DNA from: Nemophila menziesii | Lineage: Eukaryota; Streptophyta; Magnoliopsida; Boraginales; Hydrophyllaceae | Assembly: GCA_029959085.1 (NCBI GenBank) | Contig: JARWIR010000016.1 | Location: 21,771,499-21,835,498, forward strand | Length of the DNA: 64,000 nucleotides | Direction: 5' to 3' | Part shown: positions 55,101 through 64,000 of the stretch, in pieces | Numbering within the stretch: position 1 is the stretch's first letter | Layout of the letters: every line of letters starts with the position of its first letter | Program-made: the position numbers and the translations under genes | The notes under the pieces: model-generated | Databases searched by the model: none | What the model was told of the DNA's origin: nothing | What the model saw: the letters and a program-made list of their open reading frames with translations, nothing else

Positions 55101-58100
55101 AGTTCAGAAAAAGGGTGACTTGGCCGAGTTTTCAAAATTCTTTAATCGAGTGAAGGGCCTAAGTATTAATATTCCGTTACTAGAAGCTATTCGAGATATT
55201 CCTAAGTATACGAAGTTCTTGAAGAGGGCCCTCACTAACAAAAGGCCTTATTGTGATAACGAGATGATTGGTCTTCCTGAAGAGTGTAGCGCGATTTGCC
55301 AGAGTAAATTACCTCCAAAGTTAGTTGATCCGGGGAGTTTCACGATTCCGATATCGATTGGAGAAGAATGGAAAGGAAAAGTGCTATGTGATTTGGGTGC
55401 AAGCATCAATTTGATGCCCAAATTGATCTTTGATAAGCTAAAAATTGGAGAAGCAAGACCCACTTCTATGGTCTTGCAAATGGCGGACAGGTCTCTTGCA
55501 CATCCTGAAGGCCGAATTGAAGATGTCCTCGTTTAGGCAGGTACACTTATATTTCCCGTTGATTTCGTAATACTTGAGTATGATGCAGATAGAAATGTCC
55601 CCATTATTTTGGGTAGACCATTCCTAGCCACAGGGCGTACATTAATCGATGTAGAGAACGGCGAATTAACGATGCGGATACAAGACGAGGAAGTCAAATT
55701 CAATGTATTTCGAGCTATGAAGTTTCCAGATTCTCAGGAAGATTGCTTCAGAATGGATGTAGTTGAGCAGGCATCGCAAGAGGTATTTAATTGTTTAAAT
55801 TTTGATGATATCTTGCAGGCTGCCTTGACATTAGATTCACCTGAGATGATGGAGGAGCTTGCCGAAACAGTGGCAGCTCTCAATTCTGAAAATCCGAAGT
55901 ATAGGCGTCTCGCCTATGAACCTGTGAGAGAACTGGGGGAGATTGTTCCTAAAAAGAAGCCTTCAATTGAATCTCCTCCGGAATTGGAAGAAAAACCGTT
56001 ACCAGCACACTTGAGGTATGCGTATTTAGGTACTAATGAAACTCTACCTGTTATTGTTTCAGCTAATTTAACAGGTCCTCAAGAAGATAAACTGTTGCGT
56101 GTGTTAAGAGCCAACAAAGAAGCAATAGGTTGGACAATTGCTGACATCAAAGGCATTAGTCCATCCTATTGTCAACACAAAATTATACTTGAAGATGTTA
56201 ACGCACGCTCAATTGAAGGTCAAAGAAGATTAATGCCCGTTATGAAGGATGTAGTGAAGAAAGAGGTGATCAAGCTTTTAGATGCGGGGATTATTTATCC
56301 CATCTCAAGTAGTGAATGGGTGAGTCCAGTTCAGTGTGTACCAAAGAAAGGAGGAATGACAACAGTTCTTAATGATAAAAATGAAGCAATTCCTTCAAGA
56401 ACGGTAGTTGGATGGAGAGTTTGCATGGATTACAGAAAGCTGAACAAGGCCACCAGAAAAGATCATTTCCCTTTGCCTTCATTGATCAAATGTTAGACAA
56501 ATTAGCCGGAAGAGAGTACTATTGCTTCTTGGATGGTTATTCTGGGTATAATCAAATTTACGTGGCTCCGGAAGATCAACATAAAACAACATTTACATGC
56601 CCCTTTGGTACTTTTGCATATCGCAGAATGCCATTTGGGTTATGTAATGCTCCTGCTACCTTTCAAAGATGTATGATGGCTATCTTCTGGGATATGATCG
56701 ATAATTTTCTTGAAGTGTTTATGGATGATTTCTCTGTATTTGGTGATGATTTTGATAAATGCTTAGATAATTTGGAGAAAGTGATAATCAGATGCAACGA
56801 AACAGATTTGGTTTTAAACTGGGAGAAGTGTCATTTCATGGTTCGCGAGGGGATTGTTCTGGGTCACAAGGTTTCGAGTGCTGGATTAGAAGTCGATAGA
56901 GCAAAGATAGAGGTAATTAAAACTCTTCCCCCTCCTGTTTCTGTTAAAGGGGTAAGAAGTTTTCTTGGCCATGCTGGTTTTTATAGGCGATTTATTAAAG
57001 ACTTTTCTAAGATTGCTAAACCGTTATGCAACTTACTCGAAAAGGATTCCAAATTCCTTTTTGATGAAGCTTGTTTAGCGGCTTTCAAAGCAATCAAAGA
57101 AAAGCTTATTTCAGCTCCTATAGTATTACCTCCAGATTGGAATTTACCGTTTGAGGTTATGTGTGATGCGAGTGATTTGTGTATGGGAGCTGTATTAGGA
57201 CAGAGAAAAGAGAAAGTTTTTCATTCGATTTATTATGCTAGTAAAACTTTTAATGGTTCTCAAGTTAATTATACAGTTACGGAAAAGGAGTTGTTAGCAG
57301 TTGTGTATTCATTCGATAAATTTCGCTCTTATCTTCTTGGAGCGAAAGTTATTGTTTATACAGATCATTCAGCGATTCGATATCTTATGGAGAAGAAGGA
57401 TGCTAAACCGAGGTTAATCAGATGGGTTTTATTACTTCAAGAGTTCGATTTAGAGATCAAGGATAGAAAAGGATGTGAAAATCAGGTTGCAGATCATCTA
57501 TCGAGGTTAGAAGGTTCAGAGTTGAATAGGGGTACTGAAGCAGTTAGAGAAGAATTTCCAGATGAGAGTTTATTCGTTGTTCGTGATTATGAAGATCCTT
57601 GGTATGCGGATATTGCAAACTTAGTGGTAAGTGGTTCCTTTCCCGAAGGTTCAACTTATCAAGAGAGAAAAAGATTAGCTCATCGTGCAAGACAGTTCTT
57701 TTGGGAGGATCCTTTCCTCTACAAAGTGTGTGCTGATCAAATGGTAAGAAGATGTGTAGCTAAGGAAGAAATTGAGGCGATTTTAGTTGGGTGTCACGAT
57801 TCACCTTATGGTGGACATTTCAAAGGAGATCGAACTGCTGCTAAGGTATTACAATCTGGTTTCTATTGGCCTTCTATTATAAAATATTGTCATGAATATA
57901 CGAAAAGATGTGAAAGATGCCAATTTACCGGAAACATATCCAAGAGGGATGAGATGCCACGTAATAAGGTGTTAGAAGTTGAAATATTCGATGTTTGGGG
58001 TATAGACTTCATGGGTCATTTCGTTCCTTCAAATGGTAACCTCTACATCTTATTAGCTGTTGATTACGTGTCTAAGTGGGTAGATGCTGTAGCCTTACCA

Positions 58101-58904
58101 ACAAATGATTCACGAGTGGTGATTAAGTTCTTGAAATCGCATATTTTCACTAGACATGGCACTCCGAGGGTAATTATTAGCGATGGAGGTACTCATTTCG
58201 TTAATAAATATTTGAAGACAGTCTTAGAGAAATATGGAGTGAGACATCGTGTATCTACCGCTTATCATCCACAAGCCAATGGTCAAGCTGAAGTCTCAAA
58301 TCGTGAGGTAAAATCTATCTTAGAGAAAACCGTTGGTCCTACTAGAAAAGATTGGTCTATGAAATTAGATGATGCACTATGGGCCTATCGTACTGCTTTC
58401 AAAACTCCAGTAGGTGCTTCTTCGTATCGAATGGTATATGGTAAGGCTTGCCAGTTACCTCTTGAGCTTGAAATGGGTGCATATTGGGCTATTGCGAAGT
58501 TAAATTTAGATCCTACTCTAGCTGGTCAGAATCGAATGATGAAACTTAATGAGCTTGATGAATTTCGATTACATGCTTATGAAAATGCTAAACTTTACAA
58601 AGAAAATACCAAGAGATGGCATGATAATCGGATTCGAGAAAAGAACTTTGTAGTGGGACAAAGAGTGTTGAAATATAATTCAAAATTCAATAATTACCCG
58701 GGAAAATTAAGATCGAAGTGGTCAGGACCTTACATCGTGACCAAAGTTACACCTCATCGAGCTATAGAGATAGAACATCCACTTGAAAACCATACATTCA
58801 TGGTGAACGGTTATCGCTTAAAGATATATCATGGAGGTGAAGATACCGATCGTGCAAAAGACTCACATCCTGGAGAGGTCATGTACCTCCTCGAAGCTCC
58901 TTAG
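55100..58904 (+). pseudogene. Athila pol (protease, RT, RNase H, integrase), two defects
   Basis: Protease: CDLGASINLMP at about 55387. Reverse transcriptase: about 56230-56900, with [14 protein letters not shown] and the catalytic MDDF at about 56721. RNase H: about 57160-57500 ([32 protein letters not shown]). Integrase: an HHCC zinc region (about 57790-57925, CERCQ), then core acids in [19 protein letters not shown] and [11 protein letters not shown], and a C-terminal domain to 58904. Defects: TAG at 55534-55536 after the protease, and a one-base deletion near 56478 just before the RT palm. The reading after that is clean for 800 codons, so the copy has decayed little. Confidence 0.93.
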
Positions 58905-59136
58905 AAGCACGAGGTAAACCGTCGAGCTTAACGACGTTAAACAAAAGCCAATTTCTTGTATATTAGTTAAGTATTTCAATTTCCGTAGTGTAAATTAGTA
59001 AGTTTTCGTTGAATTTAGTGTTTATTTTTAAGAAATGAGGAAGGATGTTTGTTTTTGATGATTTCAGGGGTATAATGGTCATGAGTTTGGGGTCAAAACG
59101 ATGAGAAAACGAAAAAAAATTCGAGTCCACAGCAGG
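58905..59136. other. Spacer after pol
   Basis: Non-coding A/T-rich sequence containing the first GAGTTTGGGGT word (59083-59093). Confidence 0.6.
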
Positions 59137-59552
59137 TCTGACCGGCTAGCCGACGAGCTGGCCGGCATACCGGCCAAAAGAGCTGAAGGACCCCAACTCT
59201 CTGAACACTGCGTCAGCAATGACGCAGCGTTGCTGCGTCACGATTTGCGCCAGCGAGAAATCCACCGGCATGCCGGTCAACTGACCGGCTAGCCGGCCAA
59301 AGAGGAGAAAAGTTCCTGGTCCTTGCGTCAGCAACGACGCAAGGTTGCTGCGTCTCGAAATACGCCATCGACATGGCGCCGGCATGCCGGCGAATCCGCC
59401 GGCTAGCCGGCCAAGGATTTCGAAGTCTCTGATCACTGCGTCAGCAATGACGCAGGGTGCTTGCGTCTGAGGTAAAAAAAATCGCATTTAGTAATTTTTT
59501 TTCCGCCGCCCTCGCGACCGGCATGCCGGCGAATCCGCCGGCTAGCCGGTAA
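59137..59552. repeat. GC-rich hairpin minisatellite in the Athila element
   Basis: Units of about 115-142 bp start near 59140, 59283, 59398 and 59537. They contain the palindromes CCGGCTAGCCGG and CCGGCATGCCGG and the hairpin TGCGTCA-GCAA-TGACGCA, followed by GTTGCTGCGTC. Base composition is strikingly GC-rich against an A/T-rich element. Reading frames on both strands lack stops only because of the repeats. No protein is proposed. Confidence 0.92.
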
Positions 59553-59942
59553 ACTGTTGCGAGAGGCGGTTTTGAGCTTATTTAACCTAGTTTGTTGCCT
59601 CTTTCTCCAAGTTAACCTTATAATCCAAATCCTTGCCTCCACCCACTCCGAAAATCATCAAAAAACACCTATAAAATCATCAAACCAAGCCTTCTTTCAT
59701 CACAAAAACACACAATCAACTTATAGCTTCTCCAAAACATCACCAAAATTCATCTTTTCTTCATAAATTCCCTCTTCCCAACCTTGAAATTAAACCCAAT
59801 TCTTTCAAAATTCCTCTCAAATAACCTTAACCCATCTCATATTCCACCTAATTCTTCAAGTTTTAAGCCTCAAAACATCAAATTTCAAAGCTTTTCTCTA
59901 GCTTTTTCTCTATTTGAAGTTTTGAGTTTGGGGTGAAAAGAG

Positions 59943-61277
59943 ATGACTAACAGGACTGCTTCCATGTGTAACTATCGAAGAAACATACCAAGAAACAGGA
60001 ACAATGTTGGAGCTAGCCCAGACCAAGTAATTGAGATTCCGGATTCGCGATCCAAAAAGACTGAACAAAACCCAATTGCTCCGAAACGAAAAGAAAATCC
60101 AAGTAAGGCTAATCTGAAAAAGAGTAGGTTAATTGATGAGAGTGATGAAGAAAGTGAGGAAGAAGTTGAAGAAGAGATTGAGGAAGAAACTGAACAAGAA
60201 GTTCCCGAAGAACCAGTGCAACAACAGAAACCTCCGCGTAGGAAAGCATGGGCTCAAAAGCCTAAGAGAGTCTTCATTCCATGGGATACTCAGGTTCGTG
60301 ATAGAATTCAATTTTTGAAGTTTGGTGAGGAGATGAATCTTCCTAAGGGTATTATGACTAGTGCTTATAAAGATTATGGTATAACTTGTGACATATTGGG
60401 TTGGACTGAATCGAGATAAAGGAAGCTTGAGTATATTCCTACTTTGGTGCGAGATTTTTATGAAGGAATCGCCTTCTCGAAAGATGCAGTTATAATTCGC
60501 AAAAAGGCAGTTCCTTTCTCCGTTGAGCTTATTAGGAAATCATTGAAATTACCCACCTTTACTGGGGTATGTCCTTTCCAAGAGTCCCTTAAAGAACCTT
60601 CTTTTGATTATGAATCCCTTTGGGAAAAAGTTATTGCTGATGGGGCTCGCCCAATTCCCGAAGGAGAGAGATATCCTGGACAGATGTATAGTAGCAATTT
60701 GTTACCATGTGCTAAGGTATGGTCCCGGTTCATAATCCCTACCTTCTTCGGAAATAAACATATATCAGAAGTGAAAAAGGAGCATCTTTTGTTTATTAAG
60801 TGTATTATTGAGGAGAAACCTATGGATGTTGCCCGAGTTATTTATGATACCATCATGGAATTTGCTAGAATTCATACTTCACAACAAAATCTCAAATTTC
60901 CTTGTACCATCACTACTTTGTGCTTAGACGCAAAAGTTCCGCGTAAAGACGCAGAGATTGACCGTGTTGTAGTGGGTGAGAGCATGGGTATAACTTTGGT
61001 TCAGAATATTCATGATGAAGTGTTAAGAGCAGTGAGAACTCCTAGAGCTCCTCCAAAGAAGAAGATGCATAACACCAATGGGTTGGAAGCGAAAGTGAAG
61101 GTGTTGGAAGAGAATCAAGTGAAGATGATTGCGTCTTTGGGAAATGTTACAAAAGAGTTAGAACTTCTCCGAAACATGTTAATGGGGGTGAGCACAATTC
61201 AACACGCCACCTATGGTCTACTTACGAAGGAGAAGGTTCTTGGACGCAACACCGATAACCAGCCTCGAGTTGGTTAA
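59943..61277 (+). pseudogene. Athila third ORF (putative plant transposon protein, PF20167-like), one stop
   Basis: A single frame of 445 codons is broken by TAA at 60417-60419 (TESR, stop, RKLEYIP). The N-terminus is basic, then a run of acidic residues (about 60130-60215), then a Pro/Lys-rich stretch. The conserved core (VRDFYEGI, then AVIIRKKAVPFSVELIRK) and following helices match the putative plant transposon protein domain found in Athila and Ogre relatives. A coiled-coil-like segment (about 61080-61180) is near the end. No signal peptide or membrane segment is seen, so it does not look like an envelope protein although it occupies the env position. Its role is unknown. Confidence 0.8.
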
Positions 61278-62740
61278 GATACGTTTTCTATCCCTTTCGC
61301 GTTTTAGTTAGTTTAGTTTATTTTTATTGCGTTGAGTCTTTTCGAGTCGTGGGGACACGACTCATTTTTGAGTTTGGGGTGGGGTTCGTTGCCTCATCCC
61401 AGTTTTTATGTGTTATGTGTTTTATCTGCTTTCAATAAAATAATTTTCGGAGTTGCGTTTGACTATAGAAGATTTTAAATGTCCCTTTAAGCATACTTTT
61501 GATGAATCAATGATAGTAAATAGTGGACTTTAGGGAATAATATCAAACGCATTTAGAATTGCATGCGAACATAGGTAGTTGATAGGAAGAATTAACGAAC
61601 AATGCAAATGAAGTAAGCTTGTACTTAAGGAATATGTTTGGTGTGTAGAACGTGAAATCCTAATTAGTAGAGAACCCACATAGATATGAACTAAAGACAA
61701 GCTATGTACTTAGGAAAATGATAGGGGCAGTTCTTTGTTAGCCATTTGAAGCCTTTTAGCTTGCTATCCCTTATTATAATTTTATCCATCTTAGCCCAAT
61801 TTTGAGCCTTAAGCCTTTTCTTTTGTAGCCACGATATAAGCCCATTATCCTTTAGATTATTAGGCATGACCAAATGACCCGCACTTGAATCACAACCCTG
61901 AGACTTGTCTCGAGCTTGAGTTTGGGGTGGAGGGTCCACATTTGGGAAATTACACTGGGAAGGGATTATATGTGTTTGTATTGAGGCACAAAAATAAAAG
62001 ATGATATTATTATTTGTAACCCTTTGCCGAAATTTGAAAAAGAAAAATATAAAGAAAATTATAAGAGACATGACTTTTCACATCAAAATGATGGTCATGG
62101 GTCTCTTGTACAAAAAAGAAGAAAAGAAATGAAAAAGAAAGAATAGAAAGAAAGAATAAAATAAATCGGCAAAGTGGAATATTTTTGGAAATCATCTTAG
62201 TTTATTTGGGTTGACATTGGGGACGCAACATTAATGCGTCAAATGTGTGAGTGAGAACATTTTTGAGCGTAAACTCAAGCTCGAGGACACTGTTGATGGT
62301 AAGTGAGGAGAGAGCCAAAAGCTCACTTCAAATTTACCAAATATACATCCATACCGTCCTTAAGCCATTATTAAAACCATAAAGACCTCGTGATTCCTAA
62401 GTGCATAGTGAATTTATTATTCTGTTGGTAGGGAATATACTAGGTGGAGCGTTCAAAGCAAGGTAGGATTGATGACCACCCAATAGCCATCATACAGATA
62501 TGAGTACAAGTGTAACCTTCAAGCATTGCAACTTTAATTTTATGATTGCGATTATTTATGTTCGATTTTGCATGATAATTGTATGTGTATACTAATTCTT
62601 AGAGTTTTGCTATATGAGATTTATCTTAAGAATTGCTTTAGGTGTATTTACTAGCTTCTATTTGTTCTTGCGTTTACTTCTACCCCTTGTTTTGTTTTGT
62701 TTTGCTTTGTCGGGACGACAAAGGTCTGAGTTGGGGGTCT
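61278..62740. other. Athila 3' untranslated region and polypurine tract
   Basis: 1.46 kb without a supported gene. It contains GAGTTTGGGGT words at 61370 and 61918, and the polypurine tract GAGTTGGGGGTCT at 62728-62740, where plus-strand synthesis would start. Confidence 0.75.
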
Positions 62741-64000
62741 TGATGTCTCCTTAATTGTTCTTATTTTCGACCCTTAGGAGACATCATTTTTGGTGTTTAT
62801 TTAATCAATTTGATAGACTTTTGGACTAAATATGCAATAATATGATTTTTCTCTTTTATTTCTAGCATTTTTAATTTATTAAGCTTTTGCGCGTAATATC
62901 GGTATTTTTAGTGTAAAGTTTACAGTTTTTAGATGTTAGCTAGAAGAGGAATCCGAGGAGAAAGTCAAAGATCATGATATGGAGTCAAGACTTGAAGATA
63001 AATCCCGAAGATATAATTTTTAGAGCTGAAATTCTATTTTCCAGGCCATATATTGCTGATTTCGAGGTTCTTAAGCGATGATTTAGCCGCTGACCTTTGA
63101 AGAGAAAACATTCCTTATCGAGTTACGGAACTTTAGCAACTGGAATGAGGTCAATCGGAGTCATAACGAAGCGGGAAAAGCCGTTTTAGTGAAGGTGTAT
63201 CAGCAGTTACGGGATTTTGGGCTTAGAATTTGGGCTTGGACATTTAATTAGTGTTTTATTCTTAGGTCCAAGCCCTAATCCGTTTTTACACTTATAAAAG
63301 GAGCCTTTGACTTCTATTTTCACAACAATTCACATTCTGCAAGATTAAAACACCAGAGAGAAGCAACAGAAGGAAGAAAGAAGAAGCTACAAGAGCTGGA
63401 GAGGGTCTATATCTCCGTTAGTAGTCATTCCTATTCCGGAAATTAGGTTCTTTTTATCTTAAATTTGTAAACAATATGAATTCCCTTTTATTTAATTTAG
63501 TTTTGTTTTCAATTAATATGAGCTAAACATTTATTAGCGCTTGAGAATGCTATATGGGTAATTCCCAAATCTTATTGAATTTCATATGTTGAATTTGGGT
63601 TTATGTTAAATTAAATTAGATTGTGTCTTTTACTCTTTTCGATAAATTGTGAATGTTTACTGTTTTTAGCGTCATGAACTAGGAACAGGTATTAGTATCT
63701 AGGCTATTCCAATTAGTGGCAATTGGATCATCCTGACGGAGGGTTTAGATACAGAACCATTTATTCAATCTAGGATAGAAGCTATTGATTCTGACAAACT
63801 TAGCTAATTCTAAGGCCAATGAGGTAATAAAACTTAAACATCCAAAAGTGGATCATATTTACCCTGACGGAACTAGTGACACTCTAGGATCGCCTTATAG
63901 TCCACCCTGACGGGGGTATAAGGAGTTTAGAATCCCGACCATCGTAATTGACCAATTTAACCCTTAAACAGCATAGGCTATGAAATAGGATTAGGATGAC
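62741..64000 (+). repeat. 3' LTR of the Athila-like element (partial)
   Basis: It starts TGATGTCTCC and matches 51584-52843 base for base in length. About 305 bp should lie beyond the window. Confidence 0.93.

Larger units (their letters stand above)
51584..64000 (+). mobile_element. Athila-like Ty3/gypsy retrotransposon (3' LTR cut by window end)
   Basis: A 5' LTR (51584-53148), tRNA-Asp-type primer site, gag, protease, RT, RNase H, integrase, a further ORF, a purine tract (62728-62740) and a 3' LTR (from 62741) are present in order. The 1260 bases of 3' LTR in the window align to the 5' LTR without net indels, with roughly two dozen mismatches by eye. The LTR length, the primer type and the large region after pol fit Athila. 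Coding defects are few but disabling. Confidence 0.93.

Noticed and set aside
59101..59642. Arg-rich ORFs on both strands over the GC-rich repeats
   Set aside because: Stop-free only because of GC-rich palindromic repeats; no family similarity.

Overview
The window is nuclear DNA of a flowering plant, almost certainly a eudicot. It is AT-rich, has spliced genes, and is packed with plant-type transposable elements (Ty1/copia, Athila-like Ty3/gypsy, L1-like LINEs, CACTA, hAT, Mutator-like and TRIM elements). A Cf-9-type receptor-like protein suggests an asterid, but that is weak evidence. No tRNA, rRNA or CRISPR array was found.

Only four host loci can be supported. (1) At 1973-7471 lies a Cf-9/Hcr9-type LRR receptor-like protein gene, split near its transmembrane segment by a very young 2464-bp LTR element with a GGTTT target-site duplication. 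A decayed relic of a paralogue, promoter included, lies at about 12225-12597. (2) At 11364-12093 is a four-exon gene for a small plastid-type protein with a NifU-like fold, whose first intron is GC-AG. (3) At 23454-23762 is a small intronless DUF7722-type gene. (4) At 35603-36448 is an intronless membrane protein with DUF4408/DUF761 features.

Layout: 1-1500 repeats; 1.9-7.5 kb disrupted RLP gene; 8.4-9.7 kb element with long inverted repeats; 9.7-11.0 kb LINE relic; 11.4-12.1 kb plastid-type gene; 12.2-12.6 kb RLP relic; 12.7-18.6 kb dead copia element carrying three nested insertions; 18.6-18.9 kb complete 300-bp TRIM; 19.0-22.6 kb LINE ORF1 relic, MITE-like repeat and retroposon; 23.4-23.8 kb DUF7722 gene; 24.2-24.8 kb hAT MITE; 26.0-29.2 kb LINE (minus strand); 29.4-33.1 kb gag-only copia derivative (minus) with nested elements; 33.7-34.5 kb inverted copy of the first 0.74 kb; 34.7-35.1 kb twin MITEs; 35.6-36.4 kb DUF761 gene; 36.99-46.34 kb complete CACTA element with broken genes; 48.1-49.85 kb LINE (minus); 49.85-51.52 kb inverted Athila-like LTR; 51.58 kb to the window end, an Athila-like element with both LTRs, the second cut by the window edge.

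The insertions can be ordered because many have visible target-site duplications: a Mutator-like and an hAT-like element inside copia, an hAT MITE inside CACTA, and an Athila element inside an older inverted relative. The least ordinary structures are the transposon-split RLP, the GC-rich hairpin minisatellite and non-env third ORF of the Athila element, the internal array of terminal motifs in the CACTA element, the hairpin minisatellite in the Mutator-like element, and the minimal TRIM.
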